The notes under the pieces were generated by a model. The model did not search any database and had not been told where the DNA came from. It saw only the letters and a list, made by a program, of their open reading frames with translations. The position numbers were made by a program, and so were the translations under genes. From positions 518,979 through 582,978 of the forward strand of contig NZ_KE386810.1 in NCBI RefSeq assembly GCF_000428885.1: a DNA stretch of 64,000 nucleotides, written 5' to 3'. This DNA comes from Geothrix fermentans DSM 14018 (GTDB lineage: Bacteria; Acidobacteriota; Holophagae; Holophagales; Holophagaceae). Positions within the stretch are counted from its first letter, which is position 1. Every line of letters starts with the position of its first letter. Below are positions 8,578 to 16,296 of the stretch, piece after piece.

Positions 8578-9948
8578 TCACACCGTCCTGGAAAAAGGCG
8601 TCTTGGCGCTGAGCTTGGCGAGGTAGGCGTCGAAGGGCTGCACCAGGTTGCGGACGAAGCGCCGGCCGAGCTGGGTGATGAAGACGCCCTCGGGGCGGAC
8701 CTCCACGGTGCCCTGGGGCACCTCCTCCTGGAGCTGCGCGACGGCATCGGCGAAGAGGACCGGGCCGTCCACGCCGAAGCGCTGCTTCAGGTCGGCCCAC
8801 TTGAGCTCGAAGTGGCCCATGAGGTGGTGGATCACCCAGCGGCGCAGCTCGTCGTCCTCGGACAGGCGGTGGCCCTTGTGGACCGCCAGGTGGCCGTCCG
8901 TGATGCTGCGCTCCCACTTGGCGAGGATCTTCTCGTTCTGGGCGTAGACACCCGCCACGTTGGAGATGGCGCTGGGACCGAAACCCACCAGATCCGTGCC
9001 GGCAGCCACGGCGTAGCCCATGAAGTTGCGGATGAGCCGGCCCTCGTTCACGGCCTTGGCCATGGGGTCGCTGGGATGGGCGAAGTGGTCCATGCCGATG
9101 GCCACATAGCCCGCCTTCTCCAGGATGTCCGAGGCCAGGAGCAGCAGGTCCAGGCGCAGGTCCGGGGAAGGCAGTGTCTCAGCGGGAATGCTGCGCTGGA
9201 AGGGCATGATGCTGGGCAGGTAGGCGAAGCCGTAGATGGCCATGCGGTCCGGGTTCAGCTCCAGCGTCGCCTTCAGCGTGTGGCGGAAGGTGTCCATGGT
9301 CTGGCCCGGCAGGCCGTAGACCAGGTCCAGGTTCACGCCCTCGAAGCCCAGCTCCCGGCACTGCTTCATGGCCGTGAGGGTGTGGTCCCAGGTCTGGCCG
9401 CGGGTGATGAGGGCCTGCACGTTCTCGTCCAGGTCCTGCACGCCGAACGACACCCGGTTGAAGCCCAGCTCGCGCAGCGTCGGCAGCTGGTCCGGCTCCA
9501 GGAAGGTGGGATCCACCTCGATGGCGATCTCGGCGCCGGGCTGGAACTCGAAGCGCTCCTTGAACAGGTTGAAGGTCCGCTTGAGGTCAGCCGCCTTCAG
9601 GTAGGTGGGCGTGCCGCCGCCCCAGTGCAGCTGGAGGGCCTTGCGGCGGTCCTTCAGGCGGGCGCAGACCAGGTCCAGCTCCTTCGTCACGGCCGCCAGG
9701 TAGGCCTCGACGGGATCGTACTGGGGGCTCACCACCACGTTGCAGCCGCAGTAGGCGCAGCGGCGGGGGCAGAAGGGGATGTGGAGGTAGAGCGACAGGG
9801 CCTCGTCCTTGCGGGCATCGGCGCGCTCGAGGGCCGAGAGGACCTCGGGCTCCGGGAAGTCGTCGGACCAGGCCGGGGGCATGGGATAGCCCGTATAGCG
9901 CGGGCCGGGACGGTCGTAACGGCGGATGAGATCGGCGAGCTGGTTCAT
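8578..9948 (-). CDS. hemN: Oxygen-independent coproporphyrinogen III dehydrogenase HemN
   Basis: A 456-residue radical SAM enzyme that converts coproporphyrinogen III to protoporphyrinogen IX without oxygen. The N-terminal RYDRPGPRYTGYP is the HemN signature, with Gly where Ser is usual. The cluster motif CPRRCAYCGC starts at Cys60 (C60, C64, C67) and is followed by the extra Cys69 of true HemN. QLHWGGGTPTYL, EVDPTFL, RVSFGVQD and DLVYGLPGQT follow in the usual order. The C-terminal HemN domain is intact. The start at ATG 9948 gives the usual N-terminus. Last gene of the hem run, separated from hemE by a 121-base gap filled with a repeat hairpin. Confidence 0.95.
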   Translation of the reverse strand: MNQLADLIRRYDRPGPRYTGYPMPPAWSDDFPEPEVLSALERADARKDEALSLYLHIPFCPRRCAYCGCNVVVSPQYDPVEAYLAAVTKELDLVCARLKDRRKALQLHWGGGTPTYLKAADLKRTFNLFKERFEFQPGAEIAIEVDPTFLEPDQLPTLRELGFNRVSFGVQDLDENVQALITRGQTWDHTLTAMKQCRELGFEGVNLDLVYGLPGQTMDTFRHTLKATLELNPDRMAIYGFAYLPSIMPFQRSIPAETLPSPDLRLDLLLLASDILEKAGYVAIGMDHFAHPSDPMAKAVNEGRLIRNFMGYAVAAGTDLVGFGPSAISNVAGVYAQNEKILAKWERSITDGHLAVHKGHRLSEDDELRRWVIHHLMGHFELKWADLKQRFGVDGPVLFADAVAQLQEEVPQGTVEVRPEGVFITQLGRRFVRNLVQPFDAYLAKLSAKTPFSRTV

Positions 9949-9985
9949 GCGGAGGTCCGTTCGGAAACGAGGAGAGAAACTGCTT

Positions 9986-10061
9986 ACCACCAAGACACCA
10001 AGACACCAAGAACTGCGAAGGAATGCTTTTGCATTTCTTGGTGCCTTGGTGTCTTGGTGGT
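9986..10061. repeat. Octamer-repeat hairpin, ACACCAAG class (hemE-hemN gap)
   Basis: The left arm (9986-10012) contains three copies of an 8-base unit reading ACCAAGAC. The right arm (10035-10061) is its reverse complement with one mismatch in 27 positions, around a 22-base loop. Such a structure could form a long RNA hairpin between hemE and hemN. It is the same style of element as at 46548-46641, where the unit reads ACACGAAG. It is non-coding and far less GC-rich than its flanks. Confidence 0.85.
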
Positions 10062-10069
10062 GATCCTTT

Positions 10070-11056
10070 TCATGCCTTTACTTCATCGAGCACCGCCCCC
10101 ACCACGGCGGGGTCGGTCTCGGGGGTCAGGCCGTGGCCGAGGTTGAAGATGTGGGGATGGCCCTTCATGGCGTCCACGATGGCCCGGGCCTTCCGGGTGG
10201 CGGTTTCCTTGCCGGCCAGCAGGGCGACGGGGTCGAGGTTGCCTTGGAGTACCATCTTGGGGAAGCGGCGCCGGGCCTCGGCGATGGGCACCTGCCAGGG
10301 CACCGCCAACCCCTTGCAGGGCAGCTGGTTGAGGCTGTCCGGGAGGTAACCGGTGCGGGCGAAGAAGAGGGTGGGCGCCGCCGTCACCTGGGAGAGGGTG
10401 CGCTCCACGGCAGGCAGCGCGAAGGTCGCGTAGTCGTCCGCGTCCAGCTCGCCGGCCCAGGTGTCGAAGAGCTGCACGCCCTGGGCCCCGGCCTCGATGT
10501 GCAGGTTCAGGAGGCGGGCGGCGGCGTCCGCCAGCTTGTCCATCCACTTGCGGGCCAGCACGGGCTCCTGGTGGATGAAGGCCTTGGCCTTCGCCCAGCT
10601 CTTGCTGCCCTTCCCTTCGATGCCGTAGGCCAGCAGGGTCCAGGGGGCGCCGGCGAAACCGAGCATGGTCACCTTGGCGGGCAGTTCCCTCTTCACCTTG
10701 CGGATGGCCTCGCAGACAGGCTCGAACACCTTCTCGTCCAGGGGGCGATCGAGGTCGATCTGATCCAGGGTCTTGCCGATCCGGGGGCCGCCCTCGGGAA
10801 TCGTCACCTCGCAGCCCAGGGCGTCGAGGATCACCAGGATGTCGCTGAAGATGATGGCGCCGTCGATCTGGGGAAAACGGCGGATGGGCTGTAGCGTCAC
10901 CTCCGCGGCCAGGTCCGAATCGTTGAGCAGCTGCTCGAAGGTGGCCTTGGCCCGCACGGCGCGGTACTCGGGCAGGAAGCGCCCCGCCTGGCGCATGAAC
11001 CATACCGGGGGCTTGTCGAGGGCGTTGCCATTCAGGACATGAAGAAGGGGCTGCAT
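10070..11056 (-). CDS. hemE: Uroporphyrinogen decarboxylase HemE
   Basis: A 328-residue enzyme that removes the four acetate carboxyls of uroporphyrinogen III to give coproporphyrinogen III. The N-terminal PPVWFMRQAGRFLPEYR is the family signature with the substrate-binding Arg residues. Next come the IIFSDILVILDALG block with the catalytic Asp, GFAGAPWTLLAYGIEG, and the C-terminal FNLGHGLTPETDP with the conserved His. Length matches the family. It sits between hemL upstream and hemN downstream on the minus strand, with repeat-bearing gaps on both sides. Confidence 0.97.
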   Translation of the reverse strand: MQPLLHVLNGNALDKPPVWFMRQAGRFLPEYRAVRAKATFEQLLNDSDLAAEVTLQPIRRFPQIDGAIIFSDILVILDALGCEVTIPEGGPRIGKTLDQIDLDRPLDEKVFEPVCEAIRKVKRELPAKVTMLGFAGAPWTLLAYGIEGKGSKSWAKAKAFIHQEPVLARKWMDKLADAAARLLNLHIEAGAQGVQLFDTWAGELDADDYATFALPAVERTLSQVTAAPTLFFARTGYLPDSLNQLPCKGLAVPWQVPIAEARRRFPKMVLQGNLDPVALLAGKETATRKARAIVDAMKGHPHIFNLGHGLTPETDPAVVGAVLDEVKA

Positions 11057-11088
11057 CGATGCTCCAATGATTTCAATTCAAGGAAACG

Positions 11089-11191
11089 ACACTCGCAGAG
11101 GTTCGCAGAGAAGGCAGAGGGCACGGAGAAAGACAAAAGGAAAGCACCACTCTGCAACCTCTGTCTCCTCAGTCTTTGTCTCTGCGAGTGT
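11089..11191. repeat. Short-period repeat hairpin, CGCAGAG class (hemL-hemE gap)
   Basis: The ends ACACTCGCAGAG (11089-11100) and CTCTGCGAGTGT (11180-11191) are exact 12-base inverted repeats. Inside, the left side repeats CGCAGAG, GGCAGAGG and CACGGAG at about 8-base spacing. The right side carries diverged complementary CTCTG and CCTCAG units. It fills most of the 152-base gap between hemL and hemE. Confidence 0.75.
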
Positions 11192-11208
11192 TTTCATCTT
11201 CCACCAAG

Positions 11209-12465
11209 TCAGGCGAAACCCTTGGCCACGGCGGCCACGGCCTGCTTGAAGTGGGCCAGCTCGGGCTCGCCGTGGGCGGCGCCCAGGAAGGCCACTTCGT
11301 AGCCGCTGGGGGGCAGGTAGACGCCCTGGCCCAGCAGGGCCTTGTGCAGGCGGTTGAAGCTGCTGATGGCCTCGCCCTTCACGGCATCGCTGCGGCGCAC
11401 GCCATCCTGGAACAGCGGCCAGAGCAGGCTGCCGTAGCGGGGGCAGTGGAGGCCCGGGATGGACTCGAAGGCCTCGGCCCACTTGGCGGCGTTGGCTTCC
11501 AGGCCGGCGTAGAAGGCCGGCGTCAGCTTCTCCATGGTGGCGAGGCCCGCGGCCATGGCCACGGGATTGCCCGACAGCGTGCCCGCCTGGTAGACCGGGC
11601 CGTCTGGCGCCACCACGCCCATGATGTCCTTGCGGCCGCCGTAGAGGCCCACGGGCATGCCGCCCCCGATGATCTTGCCGTAGGTGGCGAGATCGGGCGT
11701 GATGCCGAGGCGCTCAGCCGCGCCGCCGGGGGCCACGCGGAAGCCGCTGATGACCTCGTCGAAGATGAGGACCACGCCGTGCTTCGTGCACAGCTCGCGC
11801 AGCCGCTTGAGGAACTCGGGCCTCTGGAGCAGCAGGCCGTTGTTGGCGGGGATGGGCTCGATGATGGCCGCGGCCAGCTCGTTTCCGATCTCGGCGAAGG
11901 TGCGCTCCAGGGTCTCCAGGTCATCCAGCGTGACCACGGAGGTCAGCTCGGCGATGCCCTTGGGCACGCCCGCGCTGGTGGGGGCGCCGAAGGTGATGAG
12001 GCCGGAGCCGGCCTTCACGAGGAGACCGTCGCTGTGGCCGTGGTAGCAGCCCTCGAACTTGAGGATGCGGTCGCGGCCCGTGAAGCCGCGGGCGGCGCGC
12101 AGGGCGGACATGACGGCTTCCGTGCCCGAGGACACGAAGCGCATCTTCTCCACGAAGGGCACCATCGCCTTGATCTTGCGGGCCAGGGCCAGCTCGCGGC
12201 GGCTGGGCGCGCCGAAGGTGAGGCCCTCCTGCATGGACTCGGTCACGGCCGCAAGGATGTCGGGGTGGGCGTGACCCAGGATCAGCGGGCCCCAGGACAT
12301 GCAGAGGTCGAGGAACTTCTGACCGTCCTCGTCCTCGAACCAGGCGCCGCTGGCCTTCTTGAAGAACTTGGGCGTGCCGCCCACGGCGCGGAAGGCCCGC
12401 ACGGGGCTGGAGACGCCGCCCGGAAAATGGGTCAGGGCCTCGGCAAACAGGGTTTCGTTCGACAT
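11209..12465 (-). CDS. hemL: Glutamate-1-semialdehyde 2,1-aminomutase HemL
   Basis: A 418-residue class III PLP aminotransferase-fold enzyme that moves the amino group of glutamate 1-semialdehyde to give 5-aminolevulinate, the second step of the C5 route. Signatures are the N-terminal LTHFPGGVSSPVRAF, FVSSGTEAVMSALRAARGFTG, FEGCYHGHSDG, the PLP-binding VLIFDEVISGFR, and YGKIIGGGMPVG with the Schiff-base Lys. Length is standard. With HemA in the same gene run this establishes the C5 pathway, not the glycine/succinyl-CoA route. It ends in PELAHFKQAVAAVAKGFA. Confidence 0.97.
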   Translation of the reverse strand: MSNETLFAEALTHFPGGVSSPVRAFRAVGGTPKFFKKASGAWFEDEDGQKFLDLCMSWGPLILGHAHPDILAAVTESMQEGLTFGAPSRRELALARKIKAMVPFVEKMRFVSSGTEAVMSALRAARGFTGRDRILKFEGCYHGHSDGLLVKAGSGLITFGAPTSAGVPKGIAELTSVVTLDDLETLERTFAEIGNELAAAIIEPIPANNGLLLQRPEFLKRLRELCTKHGVVLIFDEVISGFRVAPGGAAERLGITPDLATYGKIIGGGMPVGLYGGRKDIMGVVAPDGPVYQAGTLSGNPVAMAAGLATMEKLTPAFYAGLEANAAKWAEAFESIPGLHCPRYGSLLWPLFQDGVRRSDAVKGEAISSFNRLHKALLGQGVYLPPSGYEVAFLGAAHGEPELAHFKQAVAAVAKGFA

Positions 12466-12483
12466 GGTTATTCCTCTTCCTTC

Positions 12484-12512
12484 CTTCGTGGTCTTCTGGT
12501 CTTCGTGGTCGG
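12484..12512. repeat. Single-arm CTTCGTGGTC repeat (hemB-hemL gap)
   Basis: CTTCGTGGTC occurs twice within 29 bases, with a diverged CTTCTGGTC between. This is the ACGAAG-type octamer family seen as full hairpins elsewhere in the window. Only one arm is present. It lies just upstream of the hemL start on the minus strand. Confidence 0.6.
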
Positions 12513-12517
12513 TGTAA

Positions 12518-13495
12518 TCAGGAAATCCAGCCCTTCTCCACGGCCTCGCGCCCCGCGTAGGTGACGATCATGTCGGCGCCGGCGCGCCGGATGGCCAGGA
12601 GGTGCTCGTACATCAGCTGGTCGCCGTTCACCCAACCCAGGCGGTCCGCGGCCTTCACGCTGCTGAACTCGCTGGACACGTGGTAGGCGCAGATGGGGGC
12701 CAGGGTGCGCTCGCGAAGGCGCCAGATGAGGTCCAGGTTCGGCAGGGCGGGCTTGACCATGAGCATGTCCGCGCCTTCCTCGATGTCCAGCAGGGCGTCG
12801 CGCAGGCCTTCGCGGGCGTTGCGGGGATCCATCTGGTAGGTCTTCCGGTCGCCGAACTTGGGGCTGCTGTGGGCGGCCTCGCGGAAGGGGCCGTAGTAGG
12901 CGCCGGAGTGCTTGATGGCGTAGCTGAGGATGCTGGTCCGGGTGAAGCCGTGCTGGTCCAACAGGGCGCGGATGGCCGTCACGCGGCCATCCATCATGTC
13001 GCTGGGGGCCACCACGTCCGCGCCGGCCTCGGCGTGGCGCAGGGCCATCTCGGCCAGGATCGGCAGCGTGGGATCGTTCACCACCACGCCCTCGTCGTCC
13101 ACCAGGCCGCAGTGGCCGTGGCTGGTGGCGCCGCAGAGGCAGACGTCCGTCATGACGATGAGGTCCGCGCCGAAGGCCTGCTTGAGGGCCCTGACGGTCT
13201 TCGGCACCACGCCCTGGGCGTCCTTCACGTAGGCCGCGTCGGCGCTCTTGAGGGCATCCTCCGGCACGCCGAAGAGCAGCACGCTGGAGATCCCCTTCTT
13301 GAGGTCCTTCTCCACCTGGCGGACCGTCTCCTCCACGCCGGCATTGAAGATCCCGGGCATGCTGGAGATCTCGGTCTGGCCGGGCTGGGGCTGCACGAAG
13401 TGCCCCTGGATGAGGTGGCGAGGGCGCAGATCGGTCTCGGCGACCAGGTTGCGCATGGCGGCGCTGGTGCGGAGGCGGCGGGAGCGGTTCAGCAT
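12518..13495 (-). CDS. hemB: Delta-aminolevulinic acid dehydratase (porphobilinogen synthase) HemB
   Basis: A 325-residue enzyme that condenses two 5-aminolevulinate molecules to porphobilinogen. It has the cysteine-rich zinc-binding stretch DVCLCGATSHGHCG, so it is the zinc-dependent type rather than the Mg-only type. The two active-site lysines are in SYAIKHSGAYYGPF and DMLMVKPALPNLD. The N-terminus RPRHLIQGHFVQ differs slightly from the usual LIYPLFV. The ATG at 13495 is chosen because GGAGGA lies just upstream. It overlaps the end of hemD by 7 bases, implying translational coupling. Confidence 0.97.
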   Translation of the reverse strand: MLNRSRRLRTSAAMRNLVAETDLRPRHLIQGHFVQPQPGQTEISSMPGIFNAGVEETVRQVEKDLKKGISSVLLFGVPEDALKSADAAYVKDAQGVVPKTVRALKQAFGADLIVMTDVCLCGATSHGHCGLVDDEGVVVNDPTLPILAEMALRHAEAGADVVAPSDMMDGRVTAIRALLDQHGFTRTSILSYAIKHSGAYYGPFREAAHSSPKFGDRKTYQMDPRNAREGLRDALLDIEEGADMLMVKPALPNLDLIWRLRERTLAPICAYHVSSEFSSVKAADRLGWVNGDQLMYEHLLAIRRAGADMIVTYAGREAVEKGWIS

Positions 13496-14178
13496 GGGGA
13501 TTCCTCCTTCTTCAGATGTTTCGCGAGCATGGCCCAGAGCAGGCTGGGCTTGGGTTCGCACCAGGCGTGGGCCGGAGCGCCGCCCTTGGCGAAGGCCTCG
13601 GCGGTGGCCTCTCCCCAGGCGTAGCGCTGCACGCCGTGGGCGATGGGGGCCAGGATCTCGGCCTGGAGCGGGCTGAGGGCCAGGACGCCCTCCACTTCAG
13701 GCAGGGGCGGGAAGGGATCCCGCGCCGCCTCGCGGTGGGTGATCCAGGGGTGGATCCGCCAATCCGTGCCCCGGGAGGCCACTTCCAGGTACTCCCGGCT
13801 GCGCTCCCCGCGGGCGAGGATGAAGTCGCCGCCCTGGGGGAACCGGGTGCGCAGCAGCTCCCACAGCGCCTCGGCCCGGGCCTCGGCGGGGACGTGCACC
13901 TCCAGGTCCTCGCGACCGAGGGCGTCCGCCGTGCCCGCCCCCTGCAGCAGGCACACCGTCCCGGCCGGAAGGGCTGGAGCGGCCATCCGCGCCCCGGCAG
14001 GGCTCAGCGCCAGGAAGGCCGTGGCATCCCCGAAGCCGAAGGGAGGCGGATTGCCGGTCACCTTCAGGCTGGTGAAGGCATAGGGAACCGGCTCCCAGCC
14101 GGCCTTCCGCACGGTGTCCGCCAGCGGGTGCTGGGCGGGCCGGGCCAGGGCCAGGCCGGGGGCGGCGAGATCGCTCAT
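13489..14178 (-). CDS. hemD: Uroporphyrinogen-III synthase HemD
   Basis: A 229-residue protein in the normal hemD position between hemC and hemB. The family closes and rearranges hydroxymethylbilane to uroporphyrinogen III. Sequence conservation is always low in HemD. Visible marks are the N-terminal LALARPAQHPLADTVRKAGWEPVPY, AFLALSPAGAR at about residue 55 for the conserved hydrophobic-T/S-S strand, the mid-protein LLQGAGTADAL, and LARGERSREYL. It overlaps hemC by four bases (ATGA). The call rests mainly on context and these weak motifs. Confidence 0.85.
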   Translation of the reverse strand: MSDLAAPGLALARPAQHPLADTVRKAGWEPVPYAFTSLKVTGNPPPFGFGDATAFLALSPAGARMAAPALPAGTVCLLQGAGTADALGREDLEVHVPAEARAEALWELLRTRFPQGGDFILARGERSREYLEVASRGTDWRIHPWITHREAARDPFPPLPEVEGVLALSPLQAEILAPIAHGVQRYAWGEATAEAFAKGGAPAHAWCEPKPSLLWAMLAKHLKKEESPC

Positions 14179-15053
14179 GACAGGCCCAGCCCCTGGAGGA
14201 CCGTCTTCAGCAGGAGCGCGTCGTCGGTGCCCCGGGCCTCGGCCCGGCGGAGGTCCCCGTCGGGAGCGTAGGCGGCCCGGAGCAGCAGGGTGCCGTCCGC
14301 CTGGGGCGTGGCCAGGGCGCCCAGGGGCTGCTGGCAGCCGCCGCCGATGCCCGCGAGCACCTTGCGTTCGAGCGTGACGCAGCGGGCGGTCAGGGCGTCG
14401 TGGACTTCGGCCAGGACCTCCACGAGATCCGGACGGTCCGCCCGGGCCTCAGCCAGGAGGGCCCCCTGCCCCGGCGCCGAGGGCAGCTCGTCGGGGGTCA
14501 GCGGACGCACCGTGAGGCCCGAGAGGTCCAGTCCCAGGCGCTTCAGGCCCGCGGCGGCAAGGAGGGTGGCGTGGAGGGGGGCGTCGCGCAGCACGCCGTC
14601 GCGCACCCTCTGGAGGCGGGTCTGCACGTTGCCGCGGATCCAGGTGAACTTCGCCTTGGGGAAGAGCTGGCTCAGGACCCGCTCGCGGCGCACGGCGCTG
14701 GTGCCGATGGTGAGATCCTCAGGCGCGTCGGGCCGCATCACCAGCCAGTCCGAGGGATCCTCGCGCTTGGGGATGCAGGCGGAAACGATGCCCGCAGGCC
14801 GCTCCAGGGAGACGTCCTTGAGACTGTGGATGAGGAGGTCCGCGGCGCCAGCGGCCATGGCGTCCTCCAGCTCCTTGGTGAAGAAGCCGCCGCCCACCTG
14901 CTTGTCCAGGGGGCCCTGGAGCCACTGGTCGCCGGAGGTCGAGAACTTCCGCCAGGACACCTCGTAGCCCTTTGATTCGAGGAACCTCACCAGAGGCTCG
15001 GCCTGGCCCACGGCCAGGGCGGATCCGCGGGTGGCGACGGTGACGTGCTTCAT
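14175..15053 (-). CDS. hemC: Hydroxymethylbilane synthase (porphobilinogen deaminase) HemC
   Basis: A 292-residue enzyme that polymerises four porphobilinogens into hydroxymethylbilane. Signatures are the N-terminal VATRGSALAVGQAE, GGGFFTKELEDAM, the catalytic-Asp region LLIHSLKDVSLE, IGTSAVRRERVL, IRGNVQTRLQ, and AGIGGGCQQPLGA. Cys240 in that last motif carries the dipyrromethane cofactor. The C-terminal domain is slightly short but complete. It overlaps hemA at the upstream side by four bases (ATGA) and hemD at the downstream side, so hemA-C-D-B are tightly coupled. Confidence 0.97.
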   Translation of the reverse strand: MKHVTVATRGSALAVGQAEPLVRFLESKGYEVSWRKFSTSGDQWLQGPLDKQVGGGFFTKELEDAMAAGAADLLIHSLKDVSLERPAGIVSACIPKREDPSDWLVMRPDAPEDLTIGTSAVRRERVLSQLFPKAKFTWIRGNVQTRLQRVRDGVLRDAPLHATLLAAAGLKRLGLDLSGLTVRPLTPDELPSAPGQGALLAEARADRPDLVEVLAEVHDALTARCVTLERKVLAGIGGGCQQPLGALATPQADGTLLLRAAYAPDGDLRRAEARGTDDALLLKTVLQGLGLS

Positions 15054-16213
15054 GGTTTGGCTGCCTCTCCGTTCGGGTCCGGCTTGGGTTGGGTCTGGAT
15101 CAGGGCCCGGAAGGCCAGAGTGCGGCCGCGGGTCAGGATCTCCTTGAGGGCCTCGCGTTGGGTCTCGTCCAGCCCCTGCATGGAATCCTCAAGGGCCTTC
15201 ACTTCCGCCTCCAGGGCACCCCAGGCCGAGTCCAGGCGCTCCTGGGCGGAGGCGAGGTGGCGCTTGTGGCCCCGGGCATGGGCGCGGTGGCGCAGACGCC
15301 CCGCGGCCCCCACGAGGAAGGCCTCGGCCTTGGTGGCGGCCTCGGCCCGCTGGGCCCGTGCCGTGGCGGTCTGGGCCAGGAAGGCGGAGAGGTCCACGCG
15401 GTGCACCCAGGGCAGCTGCTCCAGGCCGGGCTCGGAGTCCGGCGGCAGGGCCAGGTCGAGGATGCGGAGCAGGGGGCGCTTGAGCGTCTGCCAGGCGTCC
15501 AGGGTGAAGATCGGCTCCGGCGCGGCCGTGGCGCTCACGATGGCCTGGAACCCGGCGGGATCGCGCTGGAGCACCGGGAGGTCCACCACCGCCAGGCCCA
15601 GGGGATCCGCCAGGTCGTGGGCCTTGCTCCTGGTGCGGTTCGCGATGGCGACCTTGAAGCCGCGCTCCGGCAGCCGCTCGGCCAGGTACTGGGTCATGGG
15701 TCCCACCCCGACCAGGGCGACGGAGGAGCCCTCCGGCAGCCCCTCGCAGAGGTGCTTGAGGGCCACCGTGGCCACGCTGACGTTGCCGTCGGCCAGCCCG
15801 AGGCGCGAGCGCAGCCGCAGGCCCTCGCGGATCACATCCTCGAACACCGCCTGGGCCTCTTCGCCGGCCACGCCCACCTGGCGGGCCTGCGCGAGGGCAT
15901 CCTTCATCTGCCCGGGGATCTCGCGATCACCCAGGTTGGCGGATTCCAGCCCGGCGGACATGGCGAGGAGGTGCACCCAGGCCTCCTCTCCCTCGTATCG
16001 GCGGACGCCGGGCCCCGGGTCCAGAGCTCCGGGATCGCCGCCCCAGACCATCCAGAGCACCCGCTGGCAGGTGGCCAAGTAGACGAGCTCCCGGGCCCCG
16101 GAGGCGCGCTGCCACTCCCGCAGGCGGGCCGGCACGCCATCCCTCACCACGTGCTGGGCCACCTGGTCCAGGTCGTGTACGGGGGCGTGGAAACTGAGGA
16201 GGACGGGTTCCAT
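15050..16213 (-). CDS. hemA: Glutamyl-tRNA reductase HemA (divergent)
   Basis: A 387-residue HemA, first committed step of the C5 heme route, reducing glutamyl-tRNA to glutamate 1-semialdehyde with NADPH. The active-site Cys is kept (Cys49 in YLATCQRVLW), but the usual CNRxE block has become CQRVL. The substrate-site stretch usually reading DSMVLGExQILGQ reads ESANLGDREIPGQ. The nucleotide-binding SSVALVGVGPM differs by one residue from the normal GAGEM form. A C-terminal helical dimerisation region follows. I take ATG 16213; a long upstream in-frame extension into the aroC region is rejected as non-coding. First gene of the hem run. Confidence 0.88.
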   Translation of the reverse strand: MEPVLLSFHAPVHDLDQVAQHVVRDGVPARLREWQRASGARELVYLATCQRVLWMVWGGDPGALDPGPGVRRYEGEEAWVHLLAMSAGLESANLGDREIPGQMKDALAQARQVGVAGEEAQAVFEDVIREGLRLRSRLGLADGNVSVATVALKHLCEGLPEGSSVALVGVGPMTQYLAERLPERGFKVAIANRTRSKAHDLADPLGLAVVDLPVLQRDPAGFQAIVSATAAPEPIFTLDAWQTLKRPLLRILDLALPPDSEPGLEQLPWVHRVDLSAFLAQTATARAQRAEAATKAEAFLVGAAGRLRHRAHARGHKRHLASAQERLDSAWGALEAEVKALEDSMQGLDETQREALKEILTRGRTLAFRALIQTQPKPDPNGEAAKP

Positions 16214-16296
16214 ATCGGATCCGATTGTCAATTGGTCCTGGAGGGGCAAGGTCACCGCTTCGTCATGACGCCGCGATGTGGCGGCCATCACAGCCA

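Noticed and set aside
8551-10146. 531-residue plus-strand frame antisense to hemN
   Set aside because: His/Val/Gln-rich shadow of the hemN codons; HemN has all radical SAM motifs on the other strand.
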